A stretch of 14,009 nt of DNA from Parvularcula sp963922235. GTDB taxonomy: Bacteria; Pseudomonadota; Alphaproteobacteria; Caulobacterales; Parvularculaceae. The notes under the pieces are model-generated. The model had not been told where the DNA came from. It did no database searches and saw only the letters and a program-made list of their open reading frames with translations. The first letter of the stretch is position 1. Every line of letters starts with the position of its first letter. A program made the position numbers and the translations under genes. Of this stretch, positions 6,684 to 14,009 are shown piece after piece. The stretch covers positions 1 to 14,009 of the forward strand of contig CAWUIJ010000074.1 in assembly GCA_963922235.1 (NCBI GenBank), given 5' to 3'.

Positions 6684-6723
6684 AGCGCCTGGGGACCCCG
6701 TATTCTCTAAGGGAGATTGGTGC

Positions 6724-7746
6724 ATGGCAGCGTTCAAGCAAACTCTTCTAGCCTTGATGCTAGCTAGCCTTGCGGCATGTGGTGGTAAGTCTGACGATGG
6801 GAAAAAAGGCGACGAGAAAGCCGCTGATGCCCACGCTGAAGACGAAGTCGAGAAACCTAAGCCCAAGCGCATTGGCGGAGACGATCGCCCCAAAACTATC
6901 GAAGAAGCCACCGAAGGCCCCAGCCGCGTCGCGCTTTGGTTGGTCGAAGACGAAGACACCAAAGTCTATATTTTGGGCACCATCCACCTGATGAGCCCGA
7001 AGGTGAAGTGGACCAACCCGCAAATTGATCGCGCTTTTGCCGAAGCTGACGCCGTTTATCTGGAGGCGGATTTCTTTAGCAAGAGCGCGCAGCGTGCCAT
7101 GGGTGTGGTTGTCACCCAAAACGCTGAGTATCCTGACAGTGGGCGGATGAGCAGCGACCTCGAAAAAGAGGCCAAGGAAGAGGTCAAATACGCGTTGAAA
7201 AAGATCAACGTGAAATTCTCCGATCTTGACGGCTACCGCCCCTGGTTCGCGACCATCCAGACGCTGTCTTACGCTGCTGTCGAAAGTGGCGGCGACCCCA
7301 CCTATGCCGCCGACGTCGTGATCGCGACGGATATGAAGGCCCGCGGAACACCGCTCCGCTATCTTGAGACCGCACTGCATCATATCAATATGCGCGCTGC
7401 CGTTTCAGATGATCTTTACAAGCCCTATTACTTTGAGCTGATCAAGGACCTCAAATACGGCGAAGTCTATTTCGCCGATCTTATGGGGGCCTGGTACAAT
7501 GGCGACATGACGCGGCTCAACCACGTCATCAATGGCGTGATGGATCATCATCCTGAGCTCAAAGAGCAAGTCCTCACCCGCTCGAACATCGAATGGGCCC
7601 GGCAGTTGGATCGCCTCCTGACGGATACAACAGGCACCTATGTGGTCGCCGTCAGCGCCGACCATGTGGTGGGCGAGCGCTCAATCCAAAACCAGCTTGG
7701 CCGGCGCGGCTATGACGTTGAGCGGATGATCCCAACCGAGGGCTAG
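6724..7746 (+). CDS. TraB/GumN-family lipoprotein
   Basis: A 340-residue protein with a lipoprotein signal: the hydrophobic leader ends in LAAC, with the lipidated Cys at residue 19. A ~45-residue highly charged Lys/Asp/Glu linker follows (GGKSDDGKKGDEKAADAHAE and onwards). The TraB/GumN domain fills the rest: VYILGTIHLM with the GxxH motif at 85-88, a central Tyr/Trp region (DGYRPWFATIQTLSYAAVE), and a C-terminal VVAVSADHVVGERSIQNQL where the family usually has a GxxHxxG motif. The second motif here reads SADHVVG, keeping the His and last Gly but not the first Gly. Family members are thought to be Tiki-like metal-dependent proteases, but this activity is not established for bacterial GumN. 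AAGGGAG lies eight bases before the ATG. The gene is divergent from flagellin, and its TAG interlocks with that of coaBC. Confidence 0.88.
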   Translation: MAAFKQTLLALMLASLAACGGKSDDGKKGDEKAADAHAEDEVEKPKPKRIGGDDRPKTIEEATEGPSRVALWLVEDEDTKVYILGTIHLMSPKVKWTNPQIDRAFAEADAVYLEADFFSKSAQRAMGVVVTQNAEYPDSGRMSSDLEKEAKEEVKYALKKINVKFSDLDGYRPWFATIQTLSYAAVESGGDPTYAADVVIATDMKARGTPLRYLETALHHINMRAAVSDDLYKPYYFELIKDLKYGEVYFADLMGAWYNGDMTRLNHVINGVMDHHPELKEQVLTRSNIEWARQLDRLLTDTTGTYVVAVSADHVVGERSIQNQLGRRGYDVERMIPTEG

Positions 7747-8954
7747 AGCGCCCCAGCGATCCTAGCAGCCAACCGGTCCCCAAGCGCGTCCTTGGGCATT
7801 TCCGACCACGTCTCTTCGCCCTTGTCGCACAAGATCGTGACGGTGTTGGTGTCACCACCCATCACCGTCGTACCCGGAGAGACGTCATTCGCGATGATCC
7901 AATCACAGCCCTTGCGCAGGCGCTTAGATTCAGCATGGCCGATGACATCATCCGTCTCCGCCGCAAACCCAATCACGAGACCAGGGCGCCCGGCCTCCAA
8001 ATGAGACACGGCTGCCAAAATATCTGGATTTTCAACAAGGTCTATCGCAGTCAGTCCGCCCCTCTCCTTTTTGACCTTATGGACGGTCTCATGGGCCGGA
8101 CGGTAGTCGGCGACGGCAGCGCAGGCGATGAAGACATCAGCTGGCAGAGCCTCTTCGGTCGCGGCCATCATTTCGCGGGCTGTCCGCACAGAAACGACTT
8201 TGCAACCCGATGGCTGACCCAAGGAAACCGGGCCGGAAATGATCGTCACCTCGGCACCTGCCTTGCGGCAAGCCGCCGCGATGGCGTAGCCTTGCTTGCC
8301 GGATGAACGGTTGCCGACAAACCGAACAGGATCCAACGGTTCATAGGTTGGCCCCGCGGTGATCACGACATGCTTGCCTGACAAGGCACCCGATGGCGGC
8401 GGCAGCATCGCCTCGGCCGCGTTGGCGATGTCCAGCGGCTCTGCTAATCGTCCGGGTCCGAACTCTCCGCATGCCATCGCGCCAATCTCAGGTCCGACAA
8501 TGGTCGCGCCATCGGCCTGAAGCTGCGCCACGTTGCGCTGGGTCGCGGGATGCTCCCACATCTTCACATTCATCGCCGGCGCATAAAGCACCGGCTTGTC
8601 GGTCGCCAAAAGAATGGTGGAGGCCAAATCATTCGCCAAACCATTGGCAGGTTTGGACATGAGATCAGCTGTCGCTGGCGCCACAAGCAACAGATCGGCC
8701 GACCGGCTGAGCTCAATATGCCCCATCTCCAACTCATCGGTGAGATCAAAAAGATCCGTGTAGCAACGCTCGCCGGTCAGGCCAGAAAGAGCGAGCGGGG
8801 TAATGAATTGCGCGCCTCCTGCGGTCAGCACGGACGGAACGGCAATCCCGCGGCGCCCGAGCTCTCGCGCCAGTTCGAGCGATTTGTAGGCAGCAATCCC
8901 CCCACCAACGATGAGCAAGACGCGGCGTGGTTCTACAGTGGGGCTGTCCGTCAC
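7743..8954 (-). CDS. coaBC: bifunctional phosphopantothenoylcysteine decarboxylase / phosphopantothenate-cysteine ligase
   Basis: A 403-residue cytoplasmic enzyme catalysing two steps of coenzyme A synthesis: ligation of cysteine to 4'-phosphopantothenate, then decarboxylation to 4'-phosphopantetheine. The N-terminal CoaC flavoprotein half shows GGGIAAYKS (17-25), the active-site His79 in HIELSR, APAMNVKMW (126-133) and the substrate clamp with catalytic Cys162 in ACGEFGPGRL. The C-terminal CoaB half shows ITAGPTYEPLDPVRFVGNRS, SSGKQGYAIA, ACAAVADYRP and the KVKK site (293-296). The length is normal. The start is a GTG at 8954, with AAAGGA about ten bases upstream and no better ATG. In many Alphaproteobacteria coaBC follows ubiB directly; here an antiparallel outer-membrane protein gene lies between them. 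The stop interlocks with that of the GumN-family gene. Confidence 0.96.
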   Translation of the reverse strand: MTDSPTVEPRRVLLIVGGGIAAYKSLELARELGRRGIAVPSVLTAGGAQFITPLALSGLTGERCYTDLFDLTDELEMGHIELSRSADLLLVAPATADLMSKPANGLANDLASTILLATDKPVLYAPAMNVKMWEHPATQRNVAQLQADGATIVGPEIGAMACGEFGPGRLAEPLDIANAAEAMLPPPSGALSGKHVVITAGPTYEPLDPVRFVGNRSSGKQGYAIAAACRKAGAEVTIISGPVSLGQPSGCKVVSVRTAREMMAATEEALPADVFIACAAVADYRPAHETVHKVKKERGGLTAIDLVENPDILAAVSHLEAGRPGLVIGFAAETDDVIGHAESKRLRKGCDWIIANDVSPGTTVMGGDTNTVTILCDKGEETWSEMPKDALGDRLAARIAGAL

Positions 8955-9159
8955 GGGCGTTGCGTCCTTTCAGATGTCAGGTGGTGGCTGCCGCATATAG
9001 GCTCTGAACGCCCTCATAACCAAGGGAAAGCGGCATAAGACTTGCGGGATCCGTTGTTCAAGGCGCCATAGACCTTTCACCCCCAGCGCGCTTAGAAAAA
9101 TATCACGTGGGATTATTCTCAACAGCGCTAACGTAGCGTTCAAAGCCCAAGGATTGAGC
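8955..9159. promoter_or_regulatory. divergent intergenic region, coaBC / outer-membrane protein
   Basis: These 205 bases must carry the promoters of coaBC (-) and the beta-barrel gene (+). Near the latter is a small inverted repeat CGCTA-ACG-TAGCG (9126-9138), and the ribosome site AAGGA (9149-9153) lies six bases before the ATG at 9160. A minus-strand frame of 71 codons crosses the region (8970-9185), but I do not consider it a gene. I cannot identify -35/-10 boxes with confidence. Confidence 0.4.
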
Positions 9160-9954
9160 ATGCATCGGATCTTCTTTGCCGTCACAGCGATCTGCGCAGT
9201 ATTTATGAGTGCCGCAGCAGCGCAAGCGCCAGGCGAAGGCTACCACGCGCTGGTCCTCGGGGTCAGCAACATCGCTGACAAGGAAGTCACCGGACGCTTC
9301 AAAACACCTTTTGTCACCGGTAATGGCGGCGAGGTGCCAGCGGGCCTCAACCTGCCTATCGACACCGTCTACGAGTTCGAGACCGACTACGACCCCGGCG
9401 TGTTCGTCGGCTTGGTGATGGGCAAGGCCAGCAATTATGGCCCTTTTCGGAGCGAGCTCGAGATCAGCTATAGCCGCAACTCTGTGAGCGGCCATGACAA
9501 CGTGACGGTTCTTGGGACCGAGGTCTCAGCCGACGACTTGGCGCTTTTCACGAGCGCAGAGACTCAGACTGGCACGTCGATTGGCCAAACGTTCGCTGAT
9601 GGACAGGGCCGCGTGGTGACCTACTCTGCTATGCTGAACTTCTTCTGGGATATCCCCGTGCCCGCAGAGCGGGTCCGCCCTTTTGTCGGCATTGGCGGCG
9701 GCGCATCGATCATCGACGTCGACTTCGAACCATCAGGCCTGGTGGTGACCAGTGATCAGGATACGGTTCTGGCCTACCAGATGATGATTGGCGCATCTTA
9801 TCAGATCTCGGACAAGCTGACGCTTAGCACCACGTTCCGGCTCCGCGACACAGCTGAAGCTGAGTTCGCGACTGATCGAGACTTCCTCCATTCAGAGCTG
9901 AAGTTCGACACGACCCACGCGAATCTGGAGATCGGTTTGCGCCGGATGTTTTAA
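9160..9954 (+). CDS. outer-membrane beta-barrel protein (opacity/P44-Msp2-like porin family)
   Basis: A 264-residue protein with a signal peptide (MHRIFFAVTAICAVFMSAAAA, then QAPG). The rest alternates hydrophobic and polar residues as membrane strands do: VFVGLVMGKASNYGPFRSEL, ELEISYSRN, TYSAMLNFFWDI, the glycine-rich RPFVGIGGGASIIDVDF, LAYQMMIGASYQI and LTLSTTFRLRD. It ends ANLEIGLRRMF with a terminal Phe, the C-terminal signal for the barrel-assembly machinery. VGIGGG after an RPF turn is typical of small opacity/P44-type barrels. The function is unknown; a surface structural protein or small-molecule channel is possible. The ATG at 9160 is chosen over the TTG two codons upstream because AAGGA sits six bases before it. 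The gene lies antiparallel between coaBC and ubiB, and its TAA interlocks with the ubiB stop. Confidence 0.8.
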   Translation: MHRIFFAVTAICAVFMSAAAAQAPGEGYHALVLGVSNIADKEVTGRFKTPFVTGNGGEVPAGLNLPIDTVYEFETDYDPGVFVGLVMGKASNYGPFRSELEISYSRNSVSGHDNVTVLGTEVSADDLALFTSAETQTGTSIGQTFADGQGRVVTYSAMLNFFWDIPVPAERVRPFVGIGGGASIIDVDFEPSGLVVTSDQDTVLAYQMMIGASYQISDKLTLSTTFRLRDTAEAEFATDRDFLHSELKFDTTHANLEIGLRRMF

Positions 9955-11483
9955 TGGCGCTTGCCGCCTTTGGGTGATCCGTCGTCATCCTTAAGCGGCT
10001 TGCCCTTCATCGCCCGCGCAAGCCTGATGATCGTGTCATCGGATAACTTTAGCCCGCCATTGGCAAGCTGCCCCGCGACATTCTCTGCAGCCTGAGCAAA
10101 TTCAGGTAGCGCGTCGATCAGTGAAACCGCGACCTCAGCACTGGTGCGGGCGCGCCGACGGAAGGCAGCCGCGCCAATCTCCCGTTGCACATAGGCCTGT
10201 ACGATGGGCTCCGCCGTGGTCCAGAGATCAATCTTGGGATCGAGCACCCGCGCCACCCCCTCAACAACCACCATCGTGCGCTGAAGCAGCACCAGCTCAG
10301 GCCTCAGATGCATGTCAAAGATATCGGTGACGTCAAAGAGCTGCTGGAGCACGCGGCTCATATCAAACTCGTTCGCACGCTTATTAAATATTGGCTCACC
10401 AACAGCACGAAGGGCCGTGGCGAAGGCCTCCATGTTGAAGTGCGGCGGCACATAGCCTGCATCGAAATGCGCCTTGGCGGCCAGCCGGTAATCCCTCTGT
10501 ACAAAGCCGAAGATGATCTCAGCGAACGCTTTGCGGGCTGGTTCGTCCAACCGCCCCATAATGCCAAAGTCGATCAGCACCAGACGGCCCTGGCGATCGA
10601 TCATCAAATTGCCCTGATGCATGTCGGCATGGAAAAAACCGTGCTCCAGGGCCGTGGTGAGAAAGACCTCCATGACCCACTTAGCCAGCCGCGCCCGATC
10701 GATGCTCCGCTCAGCCAGTGCCCCCGTGTCAGAGATCGACGTGCCGTCAACCCACGCAACCGTCAGGACACGGCGCGTGGAGCGATCCCACTCAACCTGG
10801 GGTACCACGACATCCGGCATATCGCGAAGGTTCTCACGCAGTTCCGATGCGCTCCCCGCCTCGATCCGCAGATCGAGCTCAACCTCCGACGCCTCCATCA
10901 GGGTCGAGATGAATTTCACAGGCTCCATCCGGCGAGCCGCTGGAACGAAGCGCTGCACAAGCTTGGCGCCAAGCAGCAAGATACGAAACTCTGTCCGCGC
11001 CTTTTTCTCGATCCCAGGGCGGAGGATTTTGACGGCCACGGCCCGGCCATCCAGCGTTTCTGCCTTGTGCACTTGGGCGATCGATGCGGCGGCGACAGGC
11101 TCGGAAAAGCTCGAAAAGAGCTCGGAGACAGGTCGGCCAAGGCTCAGCTCGATCTCTTTCTCAGCATCCACCATTGAGAAGGGCGGCATCTTATCTTGCA
11201 GCTCGCCCAAATCCTGGGCCATTTCAAACCCAATGATGTCAGGGCGGGTGGCGAGGAGCTGACCGAACTTCACATAAGCGGGACCCCGGCCGGCAAGGGC
11301 CGCTGCAAGCCGCTGCCCTGGGCGGAGGTTTTTGTTCCGCACACCAATCCTCGAGATCTTCCCCGCAGTCCTGGCGGCAGGCGGCACCATGTGTGCAAAC
11401 TCGCTTGGGATCAAAGCGTCGTGGCGCGCCAAGATCCAAGCGACTTTAGCGAGGCTGAGGAGATCGCGCAGGGTGCGGAACAT
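9951..11483 (-). CDS. ubiB: ubiquinone biosynthesis accessory protein UbiB (ABC1/ADCK atypical kinase-like)
   Basis: A 510-residue member of the UbiB/ABC1/COQ8 family of atypical kinase-like ATPases that support ubiquinone biosynthesis at the inner membrane. Visible signatures are the family KxGQ motif KFGQLLATRPD (KFGQ at 72-75), the Ala-rich nucleotide loop AAASIAQVHKAE, the lysine in AVKILRPGI, the catalytic-type HADMHQGNLM and the metal-binding DFGIMGRLD. The start at 11483 (MFRTLRDLL) is four bases after the ubiE stop, pointing to translational coupling; a longer frame to 11576 would overlap ubiE. UbiB of Escherichia coli ends in two transmembrane helices. Here the C-terminus is amphipathic then Lys/Gly-rich (KGKPLKDDDGSPKGGKRH), and I see no convincing membrane segment. 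Confidence 0.95.
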   Translation of the reverse strand: MFRTLRDLLSLAKVAWILARHDALIPSEFAHMVPPAARTAGKISRIGVRNKNLRPGQRLAAALAGRGPAYVKFGQLLATRPDIIGFEMAQDLGELQDKMPPFSMVDAEKEIELSLGRPVSELFSSFSEPVAAASIAQVHKAETLDGRAVAVKILRPGIEKKARTEFRILLLGAKLVQRFVPAARRMEPVKFISTLMEASEVELDLRIEAGSASELRENLRDMPDVVVPQVEWDRSTRRVLTVAWVDGTSISDTGALAERSIDRARLAKWVMEVFLTTALEHGFFHADMHQGNLMIDRQGRLVLIDFGIMGRLDEPARKAFAEIIFGFVQRDYRLAAKAHFDAGYVPPHFNMEAFATALRAVGEPIFNKRANEFDMSRVLQQLFDVTDIFDMHLRPELVLLQRTMVVVEGVARVLDPKIDLWTTAEPIVQAYVQREIGAAAFRRRARTSAEVAVSLIDALPEFAQAAENVAGQLANGGLKLSDDTIIRLARAMKGKPLKDDDGSPKGGKRH

Positions 11484-11487
11484 GGCT

Positions 11488-12273
11488 CTAGATCTTTGCC
11501 GCCATGTGGAGGACCGCGACACCGCCGGTGAAGCGTTCATAGCTGACCCGCGAAAAACCCGCCGTTTGGAGCTCAAGGCTCAGCGCGTCAGGCGCAGGGA
11601 AGCGCCGAATGGAGTCCACCAGATACTGATAGCTCTCCCGGTCACCCACCACCGCTTCACCAAGACGCGGGATCACAGCATCGGAGTAGCGGTTGTAAAG
11701 CTCGCGGAATGCCGCTTGCGGCGGAGTCGAAAACTCGAGAACGAACACTCTGCCACCAAAGCGCAGAACACGGAACGCCTCTCGGAAAGCGGTTGCGCGG
11801 TCGGTGACGTTCCGGATCCCGAAAGCGATTGAATAATGGCTGAACATGCCATCCTCAAAAGGAAGCGCTTCGGCGTCTCCGCACACGCGAACAGCATGGT
11901 CACGGCCCATGCCTGCGCCGAGCATGGCGTCGTTGATATCACAGACCACAGCCTCTGCTGGCGCACGGTCCCGCGCTTCCCGCGTCCCCGCTCGCTTCAA
12001 AAAGCTGTTGGCCACGTCACCGGTCCCGCCAGCGACATCGATCAAGTGATGGCCGGGCTGGGGAACCATCAGGTCGACCAGAACCGACTTCCACACCCGG
12101 TGCATACCGCCTGACATCAGGTCATTCATGACGTCATAGGAGGTCGCGACCGAGCGGAAGACTTCGCCCACCAAGGGTGCTTTCTCGCTCGCGTTCACAT
12201 CGCGGGCACCAAAGGGAACTTGGGTGTCGTCTCTCATGGGGCTGTCAGGACCTTCCGTTATGACAGCCTTCAT
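11488..12273 (-). CDS. ubiE: ubiquinone/menaquinone C-methyltransferase UbiE
   Basis: A 261-residue SAM-dependent methyltransferase that methylates the benzoquinone ring in ubiquinone synthesis (and demethylmenaquinone where present). The family start region FGARDVNASEKAPLVGEVF is followed by SVATSYDVMNDLMSGGMHRV, SAM motif I IDVAGGTGDVA (about 78-88), the acidic VVCDINDAML, GDAEALPFEDGMF, AFGIRNVTD, and a VLEFSTP motif before the C-terminal cap. The ATG at 12273 has TTAGG close upstream. An alternative ATG at 12237 (MRDDTQVPFG) gives 249 residues, closer to the Escherichia coli protein (251), so the true start is uncertain. It is first in the ubiE-ubiB pair and lies 48 bases after the end of a TonB receptor gene on the same strand. 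Confidence 0.95.
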   Translation of the reverse strand: MKAVITEGPDSPMRDDTQVPFGARDVNASEKAPLVGEVFRSVATSYDVMNDLMSGGMHRVWKSVLVDLMVPQPGHHLIDVAGGTGDVANSFLKRAGTREARDRAPAEAVVCDINDAMLGAGMGRDHAVRVCGDAEALPFEDGMFSHYSIAFGIRNVTDRATAFREAFRVLRFGGRVFVLEFSTPPQAAFRELYNRYSDAVIPRLGEAVVGDRESYQYLVDSIRRFPAPDALSLELQTAGFSRVSYERFTGGVAVLHMAAKI

Positions 12274-12298
12274 AACGCCTAAGAGTCACTGACGTCTT

Positions 12299-12321
12299 GA
12301 GGCCTGCCGACGCAGGACCTC
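12299..12321 (-). terminator. stem-loop directly after the second TonB receptor stop
   Basis: GAGGCCTGC (12299-12307) pairs with GCAGGACCTC (12312-12321) with one bulged base and a 4-base loop, abutting the TGA at 12322-12324. On the minus strand it forms a GC-rich hairpin before ubiE but is followed by CAAGACG rather than a U-tract. It may therefore attenuate or stabilise the message rather than fully terminate. Confidence 0.45.
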
Positions 12322-14009
12322 TCAGAACCTTGCGCGAAGCACAACCTCGCCCGCCCGCTCTTCGCCAGGGAAATAGCGTTCATTCCCAAAGGCAAAGTCG
12401 GCCCGGCGCGCATAGCGCTGATCTGTGACGTTCCTGGCAATTCCGGCGATGCTGTACCGATCACTCAGCTGGATTTCCGCGCGAAGGTCCAACAGGTCAT
12501 GGCCTGGATAGGATTCGGTGTTCGCGGCATTGGTCTCGTACTGGCCCACATGGGTGTAGGTCGCCTCAAAGGTGAAGCGGTCGTTCGGCGTATAAATCAG
12601 CCGCGCCGAGGCCAGGGTTTTGGGTGCGGTATCGACAAAGTCACCGTCTTCGATGGTCTCTGAGGCATTGCCCACCACCCGGTCAAAATCATAGCGATGC
12701 TCCGCATAGGTGCCGCTACCCGCGAGGGTCAGAACATCATTGATCGGAAGAGCCGCTTCAATCTCTACCCCGATATGGGTGGTCTTACCGTCGGTCACAT
12801 TGAAGCCATCGGCATCACGGAAGAAGACGTTCTCTTTCTTCATCGCAAAGCCAGCAATCGTGAGATTGCCCCATCCCGCATCGGCGCGCCAACCGAGCTC
12901 CAAACTGTCCAAGGTTTCAGGCTCAATGTCAGAGACGTCCTGGTTGCTCTGAATGCGATAGAGCTCTGTTGTCTGAGGAGGACGTGCGCCGCGAGCGAGC
13001 GATAGATAGACATTCTGCTGATCATTGAGATCGTAAAGCGCTGCCACCTTGCCGGTCGCGACAGAGAAGTCGTCTGTCCGGTCCTCTGGACGCTGGAAAC
13101 GCCCCACGGTTCCAGGCTCAGCCTCGGTCTCGTAATCATAATGGGTCAAGGTCCCGCGAAGCCCGGCTTGCAGCCGCAATTTCTCCGTCGCCTGATAAGA
13201 AAGCCGGGCGAAGGGCGCGGCCTCAATCGCATCGACATTGTAGTCGTAGTGAAGCCCCTGAACGAAGCTGAAGACCGTCGGGTTCTCTTGGAACTCACGC
13301 AGCGAGCCGCGGGTGGCATCAAGGTCAAAGCCTGCCGATAGCTCGAGTTTTTCTGTCAGTTGCCGGAAGGCGGTGCTCTGAAAACCAAAGCTTGTGTGCT
13401 CATTTTCTTCGAGCGCATCACCGGGAAGGAAGTGCTGCAGGAACTCCATATCCGTCCAGCGGAAGTAAGGCGTCACGGAGCCCGTCCAGCCCTTCCGTTC
13501 AAACGGCGTCTCCAAACTGATCAGGACATGGCGCACATCGCGGAAGGCTTCAGGGTTCGGATTGGTGCGGCGAAGGTCATCGTCTTCATAGGCATTGTCG
13601 CCGATCACAAAGCCAGCCGTTTCCTGCTCCAACTGATGGGTGGAGATGCGGAGCGTGCTCTTCTTGATCTTCACAGCCGTGGCTGATTTGAATTCGGTGG
13701 CACCCGAATCGTCTCGATACCCACCATCACGAAGGAAGCTCACCCCGGTCGATGACCGCTTGGTGCTGCCCGTGACAACGGCTTTGGTCCGTTGAAAGCT
13801 ACCATAGGAGAGGCTTGCCAATCCAGGAGCTTCGCCTGCATCGGGGGTGATCACATTGATCGCACCATGCAGCGCGTTCGAGCCATAAGCGACATCGCCC
13901 GGACCTTTGACAATCTCAATCTGCTCCGTAAACGGAAAGCCTGCATCGAAGAGACCGTTGATGTTCGAGAAACCTGGTGCCCGCAGCGGCACGCCGTTCT
14001 GCAGATAAA
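12322..14009 (-). CDS. TonB-dependent receptor, N-terminus cut by the window edge
   Basis: The C-terminal ~560 residues of an outer-membrane receptor; the frame is open to the right edge, reading YLQNGVPLRAPGFSNINGLF before the GTG at 13992. The start lies outside the window. The plug domain shows EQIEIVKGPGDVAYGSNALH and GAINVITPD, the usual strongly conserved plug motif. The barrel contains YLSLARGARPPQTTELYRIQ, PETLDSLELGWRAD and IAGIARNVTDQRYARRADFA, and ends VVLRARF with a terminal Phe. Such receptors import siderophores, vitamin B12, metals or carbohydrates using TonB energy. I see no motif that fixes the substrate, and no transporter or regulator is next to it. It differs clearly from the His-rich receptor at 2387-4543, which has no close match to its barrel. 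A stem-loop follows the TGA, then ubiE. Confidence 0.92.
   Translation of the reverse strand, partial: YLQNGVPLRAPGFSNINGLFDAGFPFTEQIEIVKGPGDVAYGSNALHGAINVITPDAGEAPGLASLSYGSFQRTKAVVTGSTKRSSTGVSFLRDGGYRDDSGATEFKSATAVKIKKSTLRISTHQLEQETAGFVIGDNAYEDDDLRRTNPNPEAFRDVRHVLISLETPFERKGWTGSVTPYFRWTDMEFLQHFLPGDALEENEHTSFGFQSTAFRQLTEKLELSAGFDLDATRGSLREFQENPTVFSFVQGLHYDYNVDAIEAAPFARLSYQATEKLRLQAGLRGTLTHYDYETEAEPGTVGRFQRPEDRTDDFSVATGKVAALYDLNDQQNVYLSLARGARPPQTTELYRIQSNQDVSDIEPETLDSLELGWRADAGWGNLTIAGFAMKKENVFFRDADGFNVTDGKTTHIGVEIEAALPINDVLTLAGSGTYAEHRYDFDRVVGNASETIEDGDFVDTAPKTLASARLIYTPNDRFTFEATYTHVGQYETNAANTESYPGHDLLDLRAEIQLSDRYSIAGIARNVTDQRYARRADFAFGNERYFPGEERAGEVVLRARF

Noticed and set aside
8970..9161. 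Possible small minus-strand gene just upstream of coaBC
   Set aside because: The frame covers the promoter, the ribosome site and the first bases of the divergent beta-barrel gene. It has no clear ribosome site of its own and codon use is not clearly coding. A short real peptide cannot be fully excluded.
10185..11177. 330-codon plus-strand frame opposite ubiB
   Set aside because: It is a shadow of ubiB with its many invariant motifs. The translation is His/Arg/Leu-rich with no recognisable domain.

Overview
The window comes from an alphaproteobacterial chromosome of moderately high GC. The best evidence is the minus-strand ubiE-ubiB pair followed by coaBC, a gene order common in Alphaproteobacteria. 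A flagellin, a zinc-type TonB receptor and an NDUFS6-like zinc-finger protein fit a free-living aquatic lineage such as Hyphomonadales, Parvularculales or Caulobacterales. That placement is an inference from gene content and has not been tested by a search. No mobile element, CRISPR array, tRNA or rRNA was seen.

Layout, left to right. (1) 3-455 (+) is the 3' end of an unrecognised two-helix membrane protein. (2) 452-1221 (-) is a pair encoding a zf-CHCC zinc-finger protein and a GNAT acetyltransferase. (3) 1314-2282 (+) encodes an ABC-2-type ATPase with no permease next to it. It ends at a strong bidirectional terminator (2303-2343). (4) 2387-4912 (-) is a probable metal-uptake unit: a small secreted His/Asp/Cys-containing protein followed by a ZnuD-like TonB receptor with an acidic, His-rich loop. 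A tandem direct repeat lies just upstream. (5) 4963-6507 (-) encodes a stand-alone flagellin whose variable middle looks like an inserted LamG/concanavalin-like domain. (6) 6508-6723 is a palindrome-rich divergent intergenic region. (7) 6724-7746 (+) encodes a TraB/GumN-family lipoprotein. (8) 7743-8954 (-) is coaBC. (9) 9160-9954 (+) encodes a small outer-membrane beta-barrel protein, set antiparallel between coaBC and ubiB. (10) 9951-12273 (-) is ubiE-ubiB. (11) 12322-14009 (-) is a second TonB-dependent receptor, cut by the right edge.

How the genes work together. UbiE and UbiB serve ubiquinone synthesis and CoaBC serves coenzyme A synthesis. The small secreted protein and the ZnuD-like receptor look like one metal-responsive transcription unit. 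The two TonB receptors and the beta-barrel protein are outer-membrane proteins. Packing is tight: three of the four convergent gene pairs share a 4-base interlocked stop codon, and the fourth is separated by a bidirectional terminator.

The observation most worth following is the flagellin with the lectin-like insert. Next are the structured flagellin/GumN intergenic region and the small-protein/ZnuD-like unit with its direct-repeat operator candidate.
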